Source of the DNA: Trachelipus rathkii
Taxonomy: Eukaryota > Arthropoda > Malacostraca > Isopoda > Trachelipodidae
Direction: 5' to 3'
Assembly (NCBI GenBank): GCA_015478945.1
Contig: JABUQX010022032.1
Location: 1-15,000 of the forward strand
Length of the DNA stretch: 15,000 nt
A program made the translations under genes and the position numbers. Shown here one piece after another: positions 1 through 8,652 of the stretch. Each line of letters starts with the position of its first letter. Position 1 is the first letter of the stretch. The notes beneath the pieces were generated by a model, which saw only the letters and a list, made by a program, of their open reading frames with translations, ran no database searches and had not been told where the DNA came from.

Positions 1-960
1 AATTGTTCAATCTTTGCTTACAAATTTAAAAACGTGGCAGTACTCTCTTAGTTTGGAAAAAGGAAATTTGCTATTTTGGTTAATTTAAAGAAGTCAAATT
101 GTGATGAATATCAGAATCGTGTTTAAAAATTGCTGTTTTTCTATTCGATATGAATTGAAATGGCGAAATGAATTGATCGAAGAATAAGAATGACAAATCG
201 CCAAAAGATTATGTTAACTTTTGATGTCAACATTTCCTACTCTTCAATGTAACTCTATACTATAGATGGCTAATTTTGTATTATGTCAATCTTGAAATTC
301 TTCTCGAATTTGATTTGTCATTGGTTTTAACGATATGTTGAAGGGCTGAGGTGAGGGCATCTTTTTTTCAAATTCAAAATATTAACAAATTATCTTAAAA
401 AGTTCGATGGGCGAAGAAAAGTTGAATGCATTCGCATTACTTTCTGCTTAGTATATATAATATAACAGAAATTATTATCACATTATACTCATACAGTACT
501 ATTGTCTACAATATCGATGATTTCTAAGGCAGGTCACTGCGTTTGATTGATCGAGTTGGTGATATATTAGTTTGACATATAGACGGTGAGATTACCGTGA
601 CTAAACACGACAGGTTGCACGATAGCTGAGTTATGTATATGGTATGTATCATTAGCCCTGAGCTTGATTATATTTGAGTATTGCAGTGTCGTTTTTCTTG
701 GATCCTTACTGCTTAGCTGATTCGTGTTACCAGGTGGAGAAGATCGATATATATACATTAATCGCGTTTCTGTGTGTTTGGGTTGTATTGTATTTCGCGG
801 CGCTTATTAAGTGTGTGTGTGTATTCGCCAAATATACATTGATGACGTAGTGAGTATTCTGAGAACTTTCTTTAAAATAGGATATTTTGGTTAATCAGTT
901 TTATTCTGTAATTGATAACTTGATTTTCTGATTTTCTGAATTCCTTCTTCTTCATATATT
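1..960. other. AT-rich DNA without recognisable gene
   Basis: I see no coding region, RNA gene or known repeat in this stretch. Open frames are short on both strands. The longest, on the minus strand around 567-758, encodes a polar peptide of 63 residues with no recognisable motif, and no convincing splice signals frame it. A short GT run lies near 811-824. It is best treated as intergenic or intronic DNA. Confidence 0.6.
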
Positions 961-1157
961 TCATATATATATATATATATTATATATATACTATATTATA
1001 ATATAATAATATATATACTATATATATATATTATACTATATATATATATTTTTTTTATAATTTTTTTAAAATAATAAAAATATATATATATATATATAAT
1101 ATATATAATATATATTATATAATATATAGAGAGAGAGAGAGAGATGAGAGAAGAGAC

Positions 1158-1220
<63 letters not shown>
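961..1220. repeat. Compound (TA)n-(GA)n microsatellite
   Basis: Imperfect (TA)n with TAA and T-run interruptions occupies about 961-1127. It passes directly into (GA)n at about 1128-1220, broken by a few single-base changes (GATGAGAGAAGAGACG). The purine run is on the plus strand. Confidence 0.95.
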
Positions 1221-1223
<3 letters not shown>

Positions 1224-1350
1224 TATTTTAGAAGAAAAAGCTGCAAATTATGACAAATAAAAATAAAAAATAGAACATTGTGTTTGAATCTTACGTTCCA
1301 ATTTAGCACGAGTCTTTCTCATAATTACTAGCACATAATTGATGCTTTTA

Positions 1351-1431
1351 GAAGAAGAAGAAGAAGAAGAAGAAGAAGAAGAAGAAGAAGAAGAAGAAGA
1401 AGAAGAAGAAGAAGAAGAAGAAGAAGAAGAA
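1351..1431. repeat. (GAA)27 microsatellite
   Basis: This is an uninterrupted run of 27 GAA triplets, followed by imperfect GAGAAA and a short TAA run at 1441-1450. The minus strand reads (TTC)n, as in the CR1-like tails further right. However, no CR1 3' hairpin flanks it on either strand, so it is not obviously a LINE tail. Confidence 0.97.
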
Positions 1432-1490
1432 GAGAAACATTAATAATAATGAACAAATTCAGGTACGTAGAAAAGAAGACAAAGGCATGA

Positions 1491-1670
1491 AGTGGCAATA
1501 AAAAAGGTTCTGAAGAGGAAAACGAAGAAGTAGAGGAAGTCAATAAAAATTCTATGGAGAATAAGGAAGAAGAAGAGGAGGAAGAGCCGCCGGCCCGAAA
1601 GTGTCATCGAGAAAATATGATCGATGGTCTGAGTAGAAAAAGACTCCCAAAAGTCTTTTGTTTAAAATAA
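1491..1670 (+). other. Short open frame with acidic run (doubtful coding)
   Basis: A frame opens after a TGA at 1488-1490 and runs 59 codons to TAA at 1668-1670. It contains a glutamate-rich stretch ending in a run of seven Glu followed by Pro-Pro, then a basic segment with CHREN and SRKRL. The only internal ATG is at about residue 22, and there is no plausible start further upstream. The Glu run is what any (GAA)-type simple repeat would give, and the surroundings are purine-biased, so chance is the simplest explanation. The basic tail is less easily explained by repeat composition, so it is recorded as a possible exon remnant of unknown function. Confidence 0.15.
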
Positions 1671-2100
1671 CAAAAAATAAAGGAAAGTCTTTGGAGGTCG
1701 CCCTTCGACAAATGAAGATGAACTTCCTTCAAAGCATAACACAAACAGAGACCTTTATTTATTATGCATTAAGATAGAAAAGTTATAAAAATAGAGAATG
1801 AGTAACAACAGTATCGTTAGAAAGAGAAAGAAAATAACAGTCTCCAAAATTAGAAAAAAAGAGATAGAATAAAAAGGTTTGGAAGAAAAATGAGTAAACA
1901 GAGACAGAGAGAAAGAGAATAAAAGACTGAATTAAGATAGATATATAAAGTAATAAAATCTGGTAAAGAAAAAGAAAAAGGGTAACCGAGACAGAAAGGG
2001 AAAAATAACAGAAACAGAAATAAAGAAAAGGTAATTTGAGACAAGAAGAGAGTAAAAAAGTAAAAAATACAGGAGGAATAATTGAAAGAGCAACAAAAAC

Positions 2101-2103
<3 letters not shown>
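1671..2103. other. Purine-rich, gene-less stretch
   Basis: The plus strand is strongly enriched in A and G, with scattered AAAGA, GAGAC and GAAAG words, and leads into the (GA)n array at 2104. The minus-strand open frame at 1850-2044 encodes Phe/Leu/Ser-rich low-complexity sequence, which is what a purine-biased complement produces. I do not consider it a gene. Confidence 0.6.

Positions 2104-2193
<90 letters not shown>
2104..2193. repeat. (GA)n microsatellite
   Basis: About 45 GA dinucleotides with one GG break near 2161. Purines are on the plus strand. Confidence 0.97.
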
Positions 2194-2196
<3 letters not shown>

Positions 2197-2439
2197 TACA
2201 AAATATTAAGCTAAAGTAAAAATATTAAATTAGAATTTCCATTAAATGTCAAATGATATTATTTGATCTTTATTCTTTTTTCTAATTTTGACTTTATTAA
2301 ATTAGGGAAGAAGCAATTTAGATATTAATAGGTTTGGCTCGCAATTATATTTTCCTAAAACAAGATGACGTAAGAAAATTAATATCGCACATGTATTTGT
2401 CTGCTCCTGGGGAAATGTCCTTGTATATAGTGTGTGTAA

Positions 2440-2441
<2 letters not shown>

Positions 2442-2480
<39 letters not shown>

Positions 2481-2503
2481 AGAAGGAGAAATAGAGGGCA
2501 GAG

Positions 2504-2560
<57 letters not shown>
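2442..2560. repeat. Interrupted (GA)n microsatellite
   Basis: GA-dinucleotide blocks are separated by a short insert (GCAGAAGGAGAAATAGAGGGCAG) near 2479-2502 and by AGAAGAG phase breaks. The Arg-Glu and Leu-Ser open frames across it on both strands are products of the repeat and not genes. The flanks 2194-2441 and 2561-2737 show no recognisable feature. Confidence 0.95.
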
Positions 2561-2737
2561 CATTTGCTATTTTGCTTTTTTTAAATATTATAACAATATT
2601 TTCATATAACAAATTTGTGGACGTACCATACGCAGCGTGTCAAGAAAAGTTTACACAAGAAAGGTTTTTAATATATTATTACAATTAGTAAAGAAAAAAA
2701 TTACAGATTATTATTGGGCAAATTAAGAGTTCAAGCT

Positions 2738-2768
2738 TATAATATATTATATATATATATATATATAG

Positions 2769-2806
<38 letters not shown>

Positions 2807-2956
2807 ACAACATATATCTTATATAAATGTATATATATATTATATATATCATATGTATTATATTTAATATATATATATATTATATATATATCTATATATA
2901 TATATAGTATATATATATAATATATATCTATATATATATATATAGTATCACTATAT

Positions 2957-3007
<51 letters not shown>
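2738..3007. repeat. (TA)n microsatellite block
   Basis: About 270 bp of (TA)n with dispersed single-base interruptions (ATGTATAC, TCTA, AGTATCAC). Such tracts can extrude cruciforms and are unstable. The Tyr/Ile-rich frame across it is an artefact of the repeat. Confidence 0.95.
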
Positions 3008-3009
<2 letters not shown>

Positions 3010-3344
3010 AACGGGGAGGCTGAAGGGGCAGCAGCCCCCCTCCTAAATTTTGGAGAGGCAAATTTTTACAATCAAGTAATCATGAATAGGTTTGAAACAC
3101 AAGTTTATAATTATTGTATCAAATTAACAATTTATTTTGAATTATTTTTTTATTTAAAAATTTTATTGTTCATCTGTATGAATTTTTCGGGAAAAGGAAC
3201 TGAATATAGCAACATTTGGAACGAGAACAGCTAGGACGATGTCAATAGAAAACCTCTAGAGGCAAGTGTAGGGGGGGGGGGGTAGGCGTAGCGTGAATTT
3301 CAGAACCACCCCCCCGCAAAAAAAATCCTGCTTAACCCGCACTA
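3008..3344. repeat. GC-homopolymer interspersed repeat fragment
   Basis: This island is set between two (TA)n blocks. It begins with a G-rich/C-rich hairpin (GGGGC 3025-3029, AGCA loop, GCCCC 3034-3038), followed by AAATTTTGGAGAGGCAAATT. It ends with a G12 run (3271-3282), GGCGTAGCG, a C7 run (3309-3315), an A8 run and ATCCTGCTT. A perfect palindrome CCTCTAGAGG lies at 3253-3262. The combination of poly-G, GGCGTAG and C-run plus AAATCCTG resembles a non-autonomous repeat style that I associate with many invertebrate genomes. No coding potential is visible. The family is not identified, and I cannot define terminal inverted repeats or target-site duplications. Confidence 0.4.
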
Positions 3345-3458
<114 letters not shown>

Positions 3459-5124
3459 CCAAAGCTTTATGGAATGTATAGTTCCAAGCGGATTGGAGGA
3501 GAGCGGTAATAGTAGCCTTATATAAGGGCAAGGGAGAAAAGGGGACTGTAGAAATTATAAGGGGAATAAGTGTATTTGGGAAGTGTTGTAAGGCAGGTAT
3601 ATGCTGGTAATTTTGGTCGAAAGAGTGCGTCGAGTGACTGAAGGACTGATTGGTGGAAAAAGAACAGGTGCGTTTAAGAGTGGTAGAGTGATGTGTGGAT
3701 TCAAATCTTTACCATTGAACAATGATTTGAAGAAAATGAGGGAGAAGAAGAAATAATTGTATTTAGGTTTTTTATAGATTTGCAACGGGCGTATGATAGA
3801 GTTAATAGGAAAGCTTTATGGCAGTGTTAGTGATAATATGGTTGTTGGTGGTAGGCTTCTGAATGGAATCAAAGTTAATGTATGACGATAGTGAAGCGTG
3901 TGTAAGCATAAATGGTGTAATGGTGATTGGTTTAGGATTAATAGCGGAGTGAGACAGGGTTTGTGTTCATGTCTCCTTCGTTTTATCTCAATTTGTATTG
4001 GATGGGGTTATGAAAGAATTCGAGGTGGGGATGGCAGGGAAAGGTGGTGTTAGAATGATGGAGAAATGGAGATGAGTGGAGGGTGCCCCACCTATTATAT
4101 GCGGCTGATTTGGTTCTGTGTGGCGAATTTGAAGAGTTGAGAGGATTGGTAGAGAGATTGGCGGGTGTGTAAAAAGGAGGGGCTTGAAAGGTAACGTGGA
4201 TAAGAGTAAGGTATATGGTTGTGATGAAGGACAGTCCCTCAGTGTGAAGTTATGTTAGATGGTGAGCAAGCTGGAACAAAATAGTGTCTGAGTTTAAATA
4301 TTTAAGGGTATACTTGTTGGATGAGAAGGGGACAGATGATGCAGAGTGTAGTAGGAAAGTTGTGAATGGCAGTGAAAGGTTGGCTGGTGCAATTAAATCG
4401 TTGGTGAATGTAAATGGGACTAGTCTTGAGTGTGCTAGGGTCTTACATGAGCGTTGTATGTGTTACCTGTGTTATTGTTAGTAGTGAGACTTATTGTCTG
4501 GAATAAAGAAGTAAGATTTCTTAAAGTTCAGACTGTGTTGATGGACAATCTTAGGGGAGTGCTAGTGTGAGAAAGATTGATAAAATGAGGAATGACTTAT
4601 TAGAGAGTTGTGTGGTTGTGAAGAAGGGGTAAATGATGAGAATAAATGAAAGTATTTGTTGAGATGGTTTTGGTCATATGGGGATGAATGATAGTCGGTT
4701 GGTTAAGCGGATGTTAGTGGCGAGTGGTGTTGGGAACCGACCGGCTTGGGAGTAGAAGGCAATGAAAAAAGTGGAGGTTGATGTCAGTAATTCGTATTAA
4801 TGTTTAGAAAGAGGAGATATAGAGTTTGGTAGAGGCGCATCGAAGAAAAGGTGTAAACAGGAGTGAATGGCGGGGATTGTGAGGGGGTATTGGTTGTGGA
4901 CCACCTGGGCCAAGGGATGAAACCTATACAATTGACGATTGCCTAGTGAGGGTCCATCGCTGTCCATGAAGCTTTAGGGTGATTTTCTGACTGGCGACGA
5001 GTTCTCACTAATGGCTTTCTTTTCGACTTGTGTCAGTCATATTCTTCTACTTTCCGATGCTCGTCTCGCACCTTACTCCCATTCTTGGGAAAATAGAAGG
5101 TAGATAAAGAAAGAAAGAAAAGAA

Positions 5125-5127
<3 letters not shown>
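3459..5127 (+). mobile_element. RTE-like LINE, 3' half (copy A)
   Basis: This is a 5'-truncated non-LTR retrotransposon: the reverse transcriptase and C-terminal region, then about 200 bp of 3' UTR and a short A-rich tail (AAAGAAAGAAAGAAAAG at about 5105-5122). The 3' UTR follows the end of coding similarity near 4930. The right end is followed by about 110 bp of (TA)n, the left end by (TA)n as well. The 5' untranslated region and endonuclease are missing here, but a matching type of 5' end is found separately at 13731-14488. The element is inferred to be inactive because of its many stops and frameshifts. Confidence 0.8.
3483..4930 (+). pseudogene. RTE-like reverse transcriptase, degraded
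   Basis: RT would copy the element's RNA at a nicked genomic target. Reading the plus strand and switching frames gives collinear RTE-type motifs: DWRRAVIVALYKGKG and NYKGIS (about 3495-3570), RVTEGLIGG (about 3627-3655), motif A FIDLQRAYDRVNRKALW (3771-3821), INSGVRQG (about 3938-3961), then LLYAADLVLCGE (4092-4127) and the C-terminal SEFKYLR and GTDDAECSRKV (4284-4361). A further LMDNLRG and RSEWRG follow near 4540 and 4860. The catalytic YADD box (4098-4109) reads Tyr-Ala-Ala-Asp, so one metal-binding Asp is lost. At least ten stops or frameshifts interrupt the frame. The best open piece is 4284-4481. The family call rests on motif recognition and not on an alignment. Confidence 0.8.
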
Positions 5128-5217
<90 letters not shown>

Positions 5218-5235
5218 ATATAATATATATATATT
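5128..5235. repeat. (TA)n microsatellite
   Basis: Almost pure (TA)n that follows the A-rich tail of the RTE-like copy. It may have grown from that tail or have been the insertion target. Confidence 0.95.
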
Positions 5236-5300
5236 CAAGTTATGCACTTGTTTGAAACTGCAGTACAACCTAGCATTTTATGTATAAAATACTATTACTT

Positions 5301-5340
5301 CTACTACTACTACTACTAGTAGTAGGAGTAGTAGCAGTAG
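5301..5340. repeat. Palindromic (CTA)n/(TAG)n hairpin
   Basis: CTA triplets (5301-5317) switch at CTAG (5316-5319) to AGT/TAG triplets (5318-5340). The two 17-bp arms are reverse complements with one mismatch. The right arm runs straight into CR1-like copy 1. Similar TAC triplets reappear beyond copy 1 at about 6358-6375, so copy 1 is bracketed by triplets of the same kind. Confidence 0.8.
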
Positions 5341-5583
5341 TGAAATGAAATAGTGAATAGCGGCAACATCGATACATCCAAGAAAAGTTAGATAAACACT
5401 TTAAGGAAATTGGTCTTTGAACTTTCATTCAACTTGATTTTTACTTTATTCAATTACTAGAATTAGTAGTAACCTGAATATGGTAAAATCAAACTAGAAC
5501 AATTGAAATCATTTAGTAAATGTTAAAAATACATCTTAAAAAGAATTCCAACTTGTAATAACAGCTTTTATGTTTATGGCTGG

Positions 5584-5871
5584 CAAAGTATCCGTTCTAA
5601 GAAGGTGATATCATCGATCGGACTATCGCCTTAACCTTTAATAAATAGCTTTGATGTTCACCGCATAGAACATATCTGTTCTAAGAAGATGATCCAAGCG
5701 ATCACGCTGAGTAGAAAAAATGGCTTACAAAGTATCCGTTCTAAGAAGGTGATCTCTTCAAACGCACTATCGCTTTAACTTGTAATAAATAGCTTTGTAC
5801 TTCACCGCATAGAACATATCTGTTACAAATAACTGTAATAATAATGTTCTAAGACCCTGATCTAATCGATC
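5584..5871 (+). repeat. 144-bp tandem duplication in CR1-like 3' UTR
   Basis: Two consecutive copies share CAAAGTATCCGTTCTAAGAAGG (5584 and 5728) and TTCACCGCATAGAACATATC (5656 and 5800). Each carries the perfect inverted repeat TAGAAC/GTTCTA or a decayed form of it (5666-5671 with 5678-5683 in the first). The second copy diverges after about 5823, where short AATAACTGTAATAA words are inserted. This is the same repeat system as the 89-bp units in copy 3. Confidence 0.75.
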
Positions 5872-6151
5872 AAATAACAGTAATAAATAACTGTAATAAA
5901 TATCTGTTCTAAGACCCTGTCACATTGTCCCATTGTCACATTGACAGTGGACTCATCCACCACAATAAATATACAAAAATACTTAACAGACTATGATGTT
6001 TGTTGCTTAGAAGCAAATCTGCTCTAGGTGAGCAAACTCTATGTTACATTGAAATAGGTAAAATAATATACTTATTTCAAAAACACCTAACAGATTTGTT
6101 TTAAAATCCGTGGACACATCCAACAAATTAAATAAACAAAAATACTTAACA

Positions 6152-6188
6152 GACTAGCCTTGCTTGGACTGTAAAGTCTTTGCTGGTC
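6152..6188 (+). promoter_or_regulatory. 3' stem-loop of CR1-like copy 1
   Basis: The outer stem GACTAGC (6152-6158) pairs with GCTGGTC (6182-6188) with one G-U wobble. The inner stem GACT (6167-6170) pairs with AGTC (6175-6178) around the tetraloop GTAA, a GNRA loop. In RNA form this is the likely recognition structure for the element's RT. That role is inferred from other LINEs whose RT recognises a 3' hairpin. Confidence 0.7.
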
Positions 6189-6192
6189 GGTG

Positions 6193-6345
6193 TTTTTTTT
6201 TTTAAAGTTCACACCTCACGGGCATAGCCCTATTCAAGGAGGGGAACTTCTCTAGGTAATTTCTACCTAATGGATCCGAAACTGATTCGAACCACGACCT
6301 GTGCCCTGCGACTCTGTCGCTCTACCGTTTGAGCCACGGTAGCGG
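6193..6345 (-). mobile_element. tRNA-derived SINE
   Basis: Read on the minus strand, about 65 bp of tRNA-like head carries an RNA polymerase III A box (TGGCTCAAACGG, plus-strand 6325-6336) and a B box (GGTTCGAATC, 6284-6293). Their spacing of 43 nt is normal for a tRNA. The D arm GCTC/GAGC is perfect, but the anticodon arm does not fold properly. A body of roughly 80 bp follows, with a perfect 6-bp hairpin TAGGTA/TACCTA near 6253-6269, and an A11 tail (plus-strand T-run 6193-6203). It sits in the octamer tail of CR1-like copy 1 in the opposite orientation. SINEs are transcribed by Pol III and mobilised by LINE proteins. The family is not identified, and a clear target-site duplication is not visible. 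Confidence 0.75.
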
Positions 6346-6402
6346 CTGTAGAAGTACTAATACTACTACTACTAAATTTGCAAATTTTTCGTTACCTGGA
6401 AT

Positions 6403-6578
6403 ATAATATATATATATATATAATATATATATATTTATATATATTATATATATATATATATATATAGTTATATATATTATATATTATTATATAATATATA
6501 TATATTATATATATATTATATATGTATATCTATATATATATGTAATATTTATATATATATATCTTAATATATATATAT

Positions 6579-6639
<61 letters not shown>

Positions 6640-6677
6640 TATATATATATATTATATATATATATCGTATACCTGGA

Positions 6678-6711
<34 letters not shown>

Positions 6712-6712
6712 T
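6403..6712. repeat. (TA)n microsatellite block
   Basis: About 310 bp of (TA)n with short interruptions (TTTATA, GTTATA, TATGTATATC, ATCGTATACC). The phrase ACCTGGAATATA occurs at both ends (about 6395 and 6670), which suggests an internal duplication. Confidence 0.95.
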
Positions 6713-6828
6713 GGAAAAACAAGATTGGACAGCTTCAGTTCGCCTGCATGGAATGATCTGGCCATTTCAAAAAAAAAGTTTCAGACTTCCTGCTTTCCGG
6801 CTAAGTTTTTTCTTTAAGATAGAAATTA
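6713..6828 (+). other. Unique island between (TA)n blocks; possible LINE remnant
   Basis: This is 116 bp of non-repetitive sequence. One plus-strand frame reads SFSSPAWNDLAIS, which resembles the Trp-Asn-x-Leu-Pro box found near the C terminus of many LINE reverse transcriptases. The stretch is too short to decide. It contains A9 and T6 runs and no other recognisable feature. Confidence 0.2.
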
Positions 6829-6930
6829 TATATATATATTATATATATATATTATATATATATATTATTATATATATATAATATATATATATATAATTAA
6901 TATATACTATATATATATATATATATATAC
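6829..6930. repeat. (TA)n microsatellite
   Basis: (TA)n with frequent TTA breaks. It abuts the 3' end of the minus-strand Jockey/I-like LINE and may be its expanded tail. Confidence 0.95.
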
Positions 6931-7723
6931 TTTCTCCTACTATGTTACCTCTGGTCCCTTCCTACGATAATATGCAGGCCTGGCTCAGAGATCCATTAAA
7001 TAAAGTGTATAGAAGTTGCGTCTAATGTTCGGTAAGTCAAAGAAGTCTAGTAGGAGATGTGTAGTGTCGTCATTTGTCTGAGAGGGACATCTTTGGCAGT
7101 AAGGATAGGATGTATTATGAATTTTAAATTTTAAAGTGAAGGATGATGCCCAGAACGGAGATGGGACAGCATTACTCGTGTCTGGCGGTCCAAAGTTTGT
7201 TCTTTATGGGATATATCGAGTGAATGTGCCTGAAGACCATTTTGGATATGCGTGTATCGTTCTTTGGTTTAATTGAGTATGGATGTGTTTAATAATGTAA
7301 TAATGGGGGTATTTTTTTTGCTTTCTAGGTGTCGGTGGGCTGTTGTAATGTTTAATGAAGATGGTTATCTTTTGAGAGTAATATACTATATAATTGATAG
7401 CCTGTCATGTCAAGATGGGCTTTCATAGTTAGGATTTATGTTTCTGTTAGTAAGTGGTGGATAGGTGTGGTGGGAAGGTTGCCCGCTATGGTCCTGAGAG
7501 TTTTATTTTGTACGGTTTTAATTACTGAATGTTGGACTGTGATAGAGGGCGCCCAGTCAGTTGATGTTTAGTTTATATACTATTGTGAGAGTCTCTTTAT
7601 GCTGACCAAGGTTTGTTCCAGTTAATGCTTTCAGACATTTTAATTTATGTGTGGCTTTAGAAGTAATTTTGTTGATGTTGGGGTGAATGTCATATGTGTA
7701 TCATAAGTCAAGAATAGGATGGT

Positions 7724-7771
7724 GGGTTGTGGGTTGTGGGTTGTGGGTTGTGGCCTGTGGGTTGTGGGTTT
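7724..7771. repeat. GGGTTGT heptamer array in LINE coding region
   Basis: Seven consecutive 7-bp units: four perfect, one variant GGCCTGT (7752-7758), one perfect, one partial. On the minus strand they encode a repeating 7-residue pattern of Pro-Thr-Thr-His-Asn-Pro-Gln type. The array lies between NRLHLNKP and LGLTYD of the Jockey/I-like RT, so it expanded inside the gene. The regular GGG runs with 4-nt spacers fit a G-quadruplex pattern on the plus strand. Confidence 0.9.
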
Positions 7772-7970
7772 ATTGAGATGGAGTCTATTGTGTGATAGAA
7801 AATCAGCTGGGTGAATGTTTGATTCTCTTCTGTCTTGGGTAATTAATGTAATAAATGGTTTTTGAGATGATGCAGTCATTCTGTTTGTTGTTCTCTACAT
7901 GTTGTATTTATAGAAAGGTTTTGAGCTGTGATTATTAGGTTGTCTGTATGGGTATTAATTTTTATGGTAA

Positions 7971-8061
7971 GGGATGTGGGATGTGGGATGTGGGATGTGG
8001 GATGTGGGATGTGGGATGTGGGATGTGGGATGTCGGATGTGGGATGTGGGGTGTGGGATGA
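7971..8061. repeat. GGGATGT heptamer array in LINE coding region
   Basis: Thirteen consecutive 7-bp units, with variants CGGATGT (8034-8040), GGGGTGT (8048-8054) and GGGATGA (8055-8061). The variants cluster at the right end, so the left end is probably the younger. On the minus strand it follows HDLPHP of the RT and precedes the catalytic box. It differs from the 7724-7771 unit by a single base. Confidence 0.92.
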
Positions 8062-8494
8062 GGAAGATCATGCATAAAAAGGTTAAAATGTTGGTGAAAA
8101 GATATCTTCTATAGGAACTGTAATATAATTTGTGTGTACGGGATGAGTGACGTCCTTGTATAACTCTATCTGTACAAACGGACAGGAAATTTATTATTAC
8201 TCTTTTGTCTTTAATAAACATATTATATCTGTGTTTGGGTCTTTGTCTATTGAAATGTGACGGATCACTGTATCAAACACCTTGTTAATGTCTATTGCTA
8301 ACAGAAGAGTGCGAGAAGGGGGAAGATTTTGGTTAGAACCAGCAAGGATATGTTGTGTTAGATCGGTTAAGAGAATGGTAGTGGAGTGATTTTGTCTAAA
8401 TCCATGTTCTGAGTTTGTTAAGAGGGGGTGAGGGAAGATATTTTCTTTAGGATTAATTTTTTTAATTCTTTGGATATTGTAGATTGCAATGATA

Positions 8495-8566
8495 ATATAC
8501 TATATATATATATTATATATATAATATATATATATATATTATATATATTATATATATATATATATA

Positions 8567-8604
<38 letters not shown>

Positions 8605-8652
8605 TATATATATATAATATATATAGAGAGAGGAGAGAGAGAGAGAGAGAGA
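8495..8652. repeat. (TA)n-(GA)n block interrupting LINE
   Basis: (TA)n at about 8495-8624, then (GA)n at 8625-8652. On the minus strand it lies between a remnant of the RT RPISLL motif and the next helix (SKELKKLIL), so it splits a recognisable coding segment. Confidence 0.9.

Larger units (their letters stand above)
5341..6192 (+). mobile_element. CR1-like LINE copy 1, 3' end only
   Basis: This 5'-truncated copy starts inside the last codons of the RT ORF. Bases 5346-5412 closely match 11022-11089 of copy 3 (shared words GTGAATAGCGGCAACATCGAT and AGATAAACACTTTAAGGAAA), with the C-terminal frame already broken. The 3' UTR then holds a duplicated 144-bp unit (words at 5584 and 5728, and at 5650 and 5794) and a segment around 5990-6140 that is also present in copy 2. 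It ends with the family's 3' stem-loop (6152-6188) and GGTGTT. The octamer tail is interrupted by a SINE and appears to resume as CTGTAG at 6345. Confidence 0.85.

Noticed and set aside
1351..1431. (GAA)27 as the tail of a minus-strand CR1-like LINE
   Set aside because: No stem-loop, octamer or 3' UTR words of the family are present on the adjoining minus strand.
2334..2612. Arg-Glu-rich plus-strand frame and Leu-Ser-rich minus-strand frames
   Set aside because: Translations of the (GA)n array in different frames; the same happens at 11946-12194.
3555..3785. Minus-strand open frame of 76 codons
   Set aside because: Antisense to RTE-like RT motifs readable on the plus strand.
6284..6345. Functional tRNA gene on the minus strand
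   Set aside because: A and B boxes are good, but the anticodon arm does not fold and there is no acceptor stem closing after the B box; the sequence continues into a SINE body with an A tail.
6193..6345. SINE sharing its 3' end with one of the LINEs here
   Set aside because: The SINE ends in GTGAACTTT plus poly-A, which resembles none of the three LINE 3' ends visible.
7724..8061. Telomeric repeat
   Set aside because: Units are GGGTTGT/GGGATGT, not TTAGG or TTAGGG, and they are embedded in an RT pseudogene.
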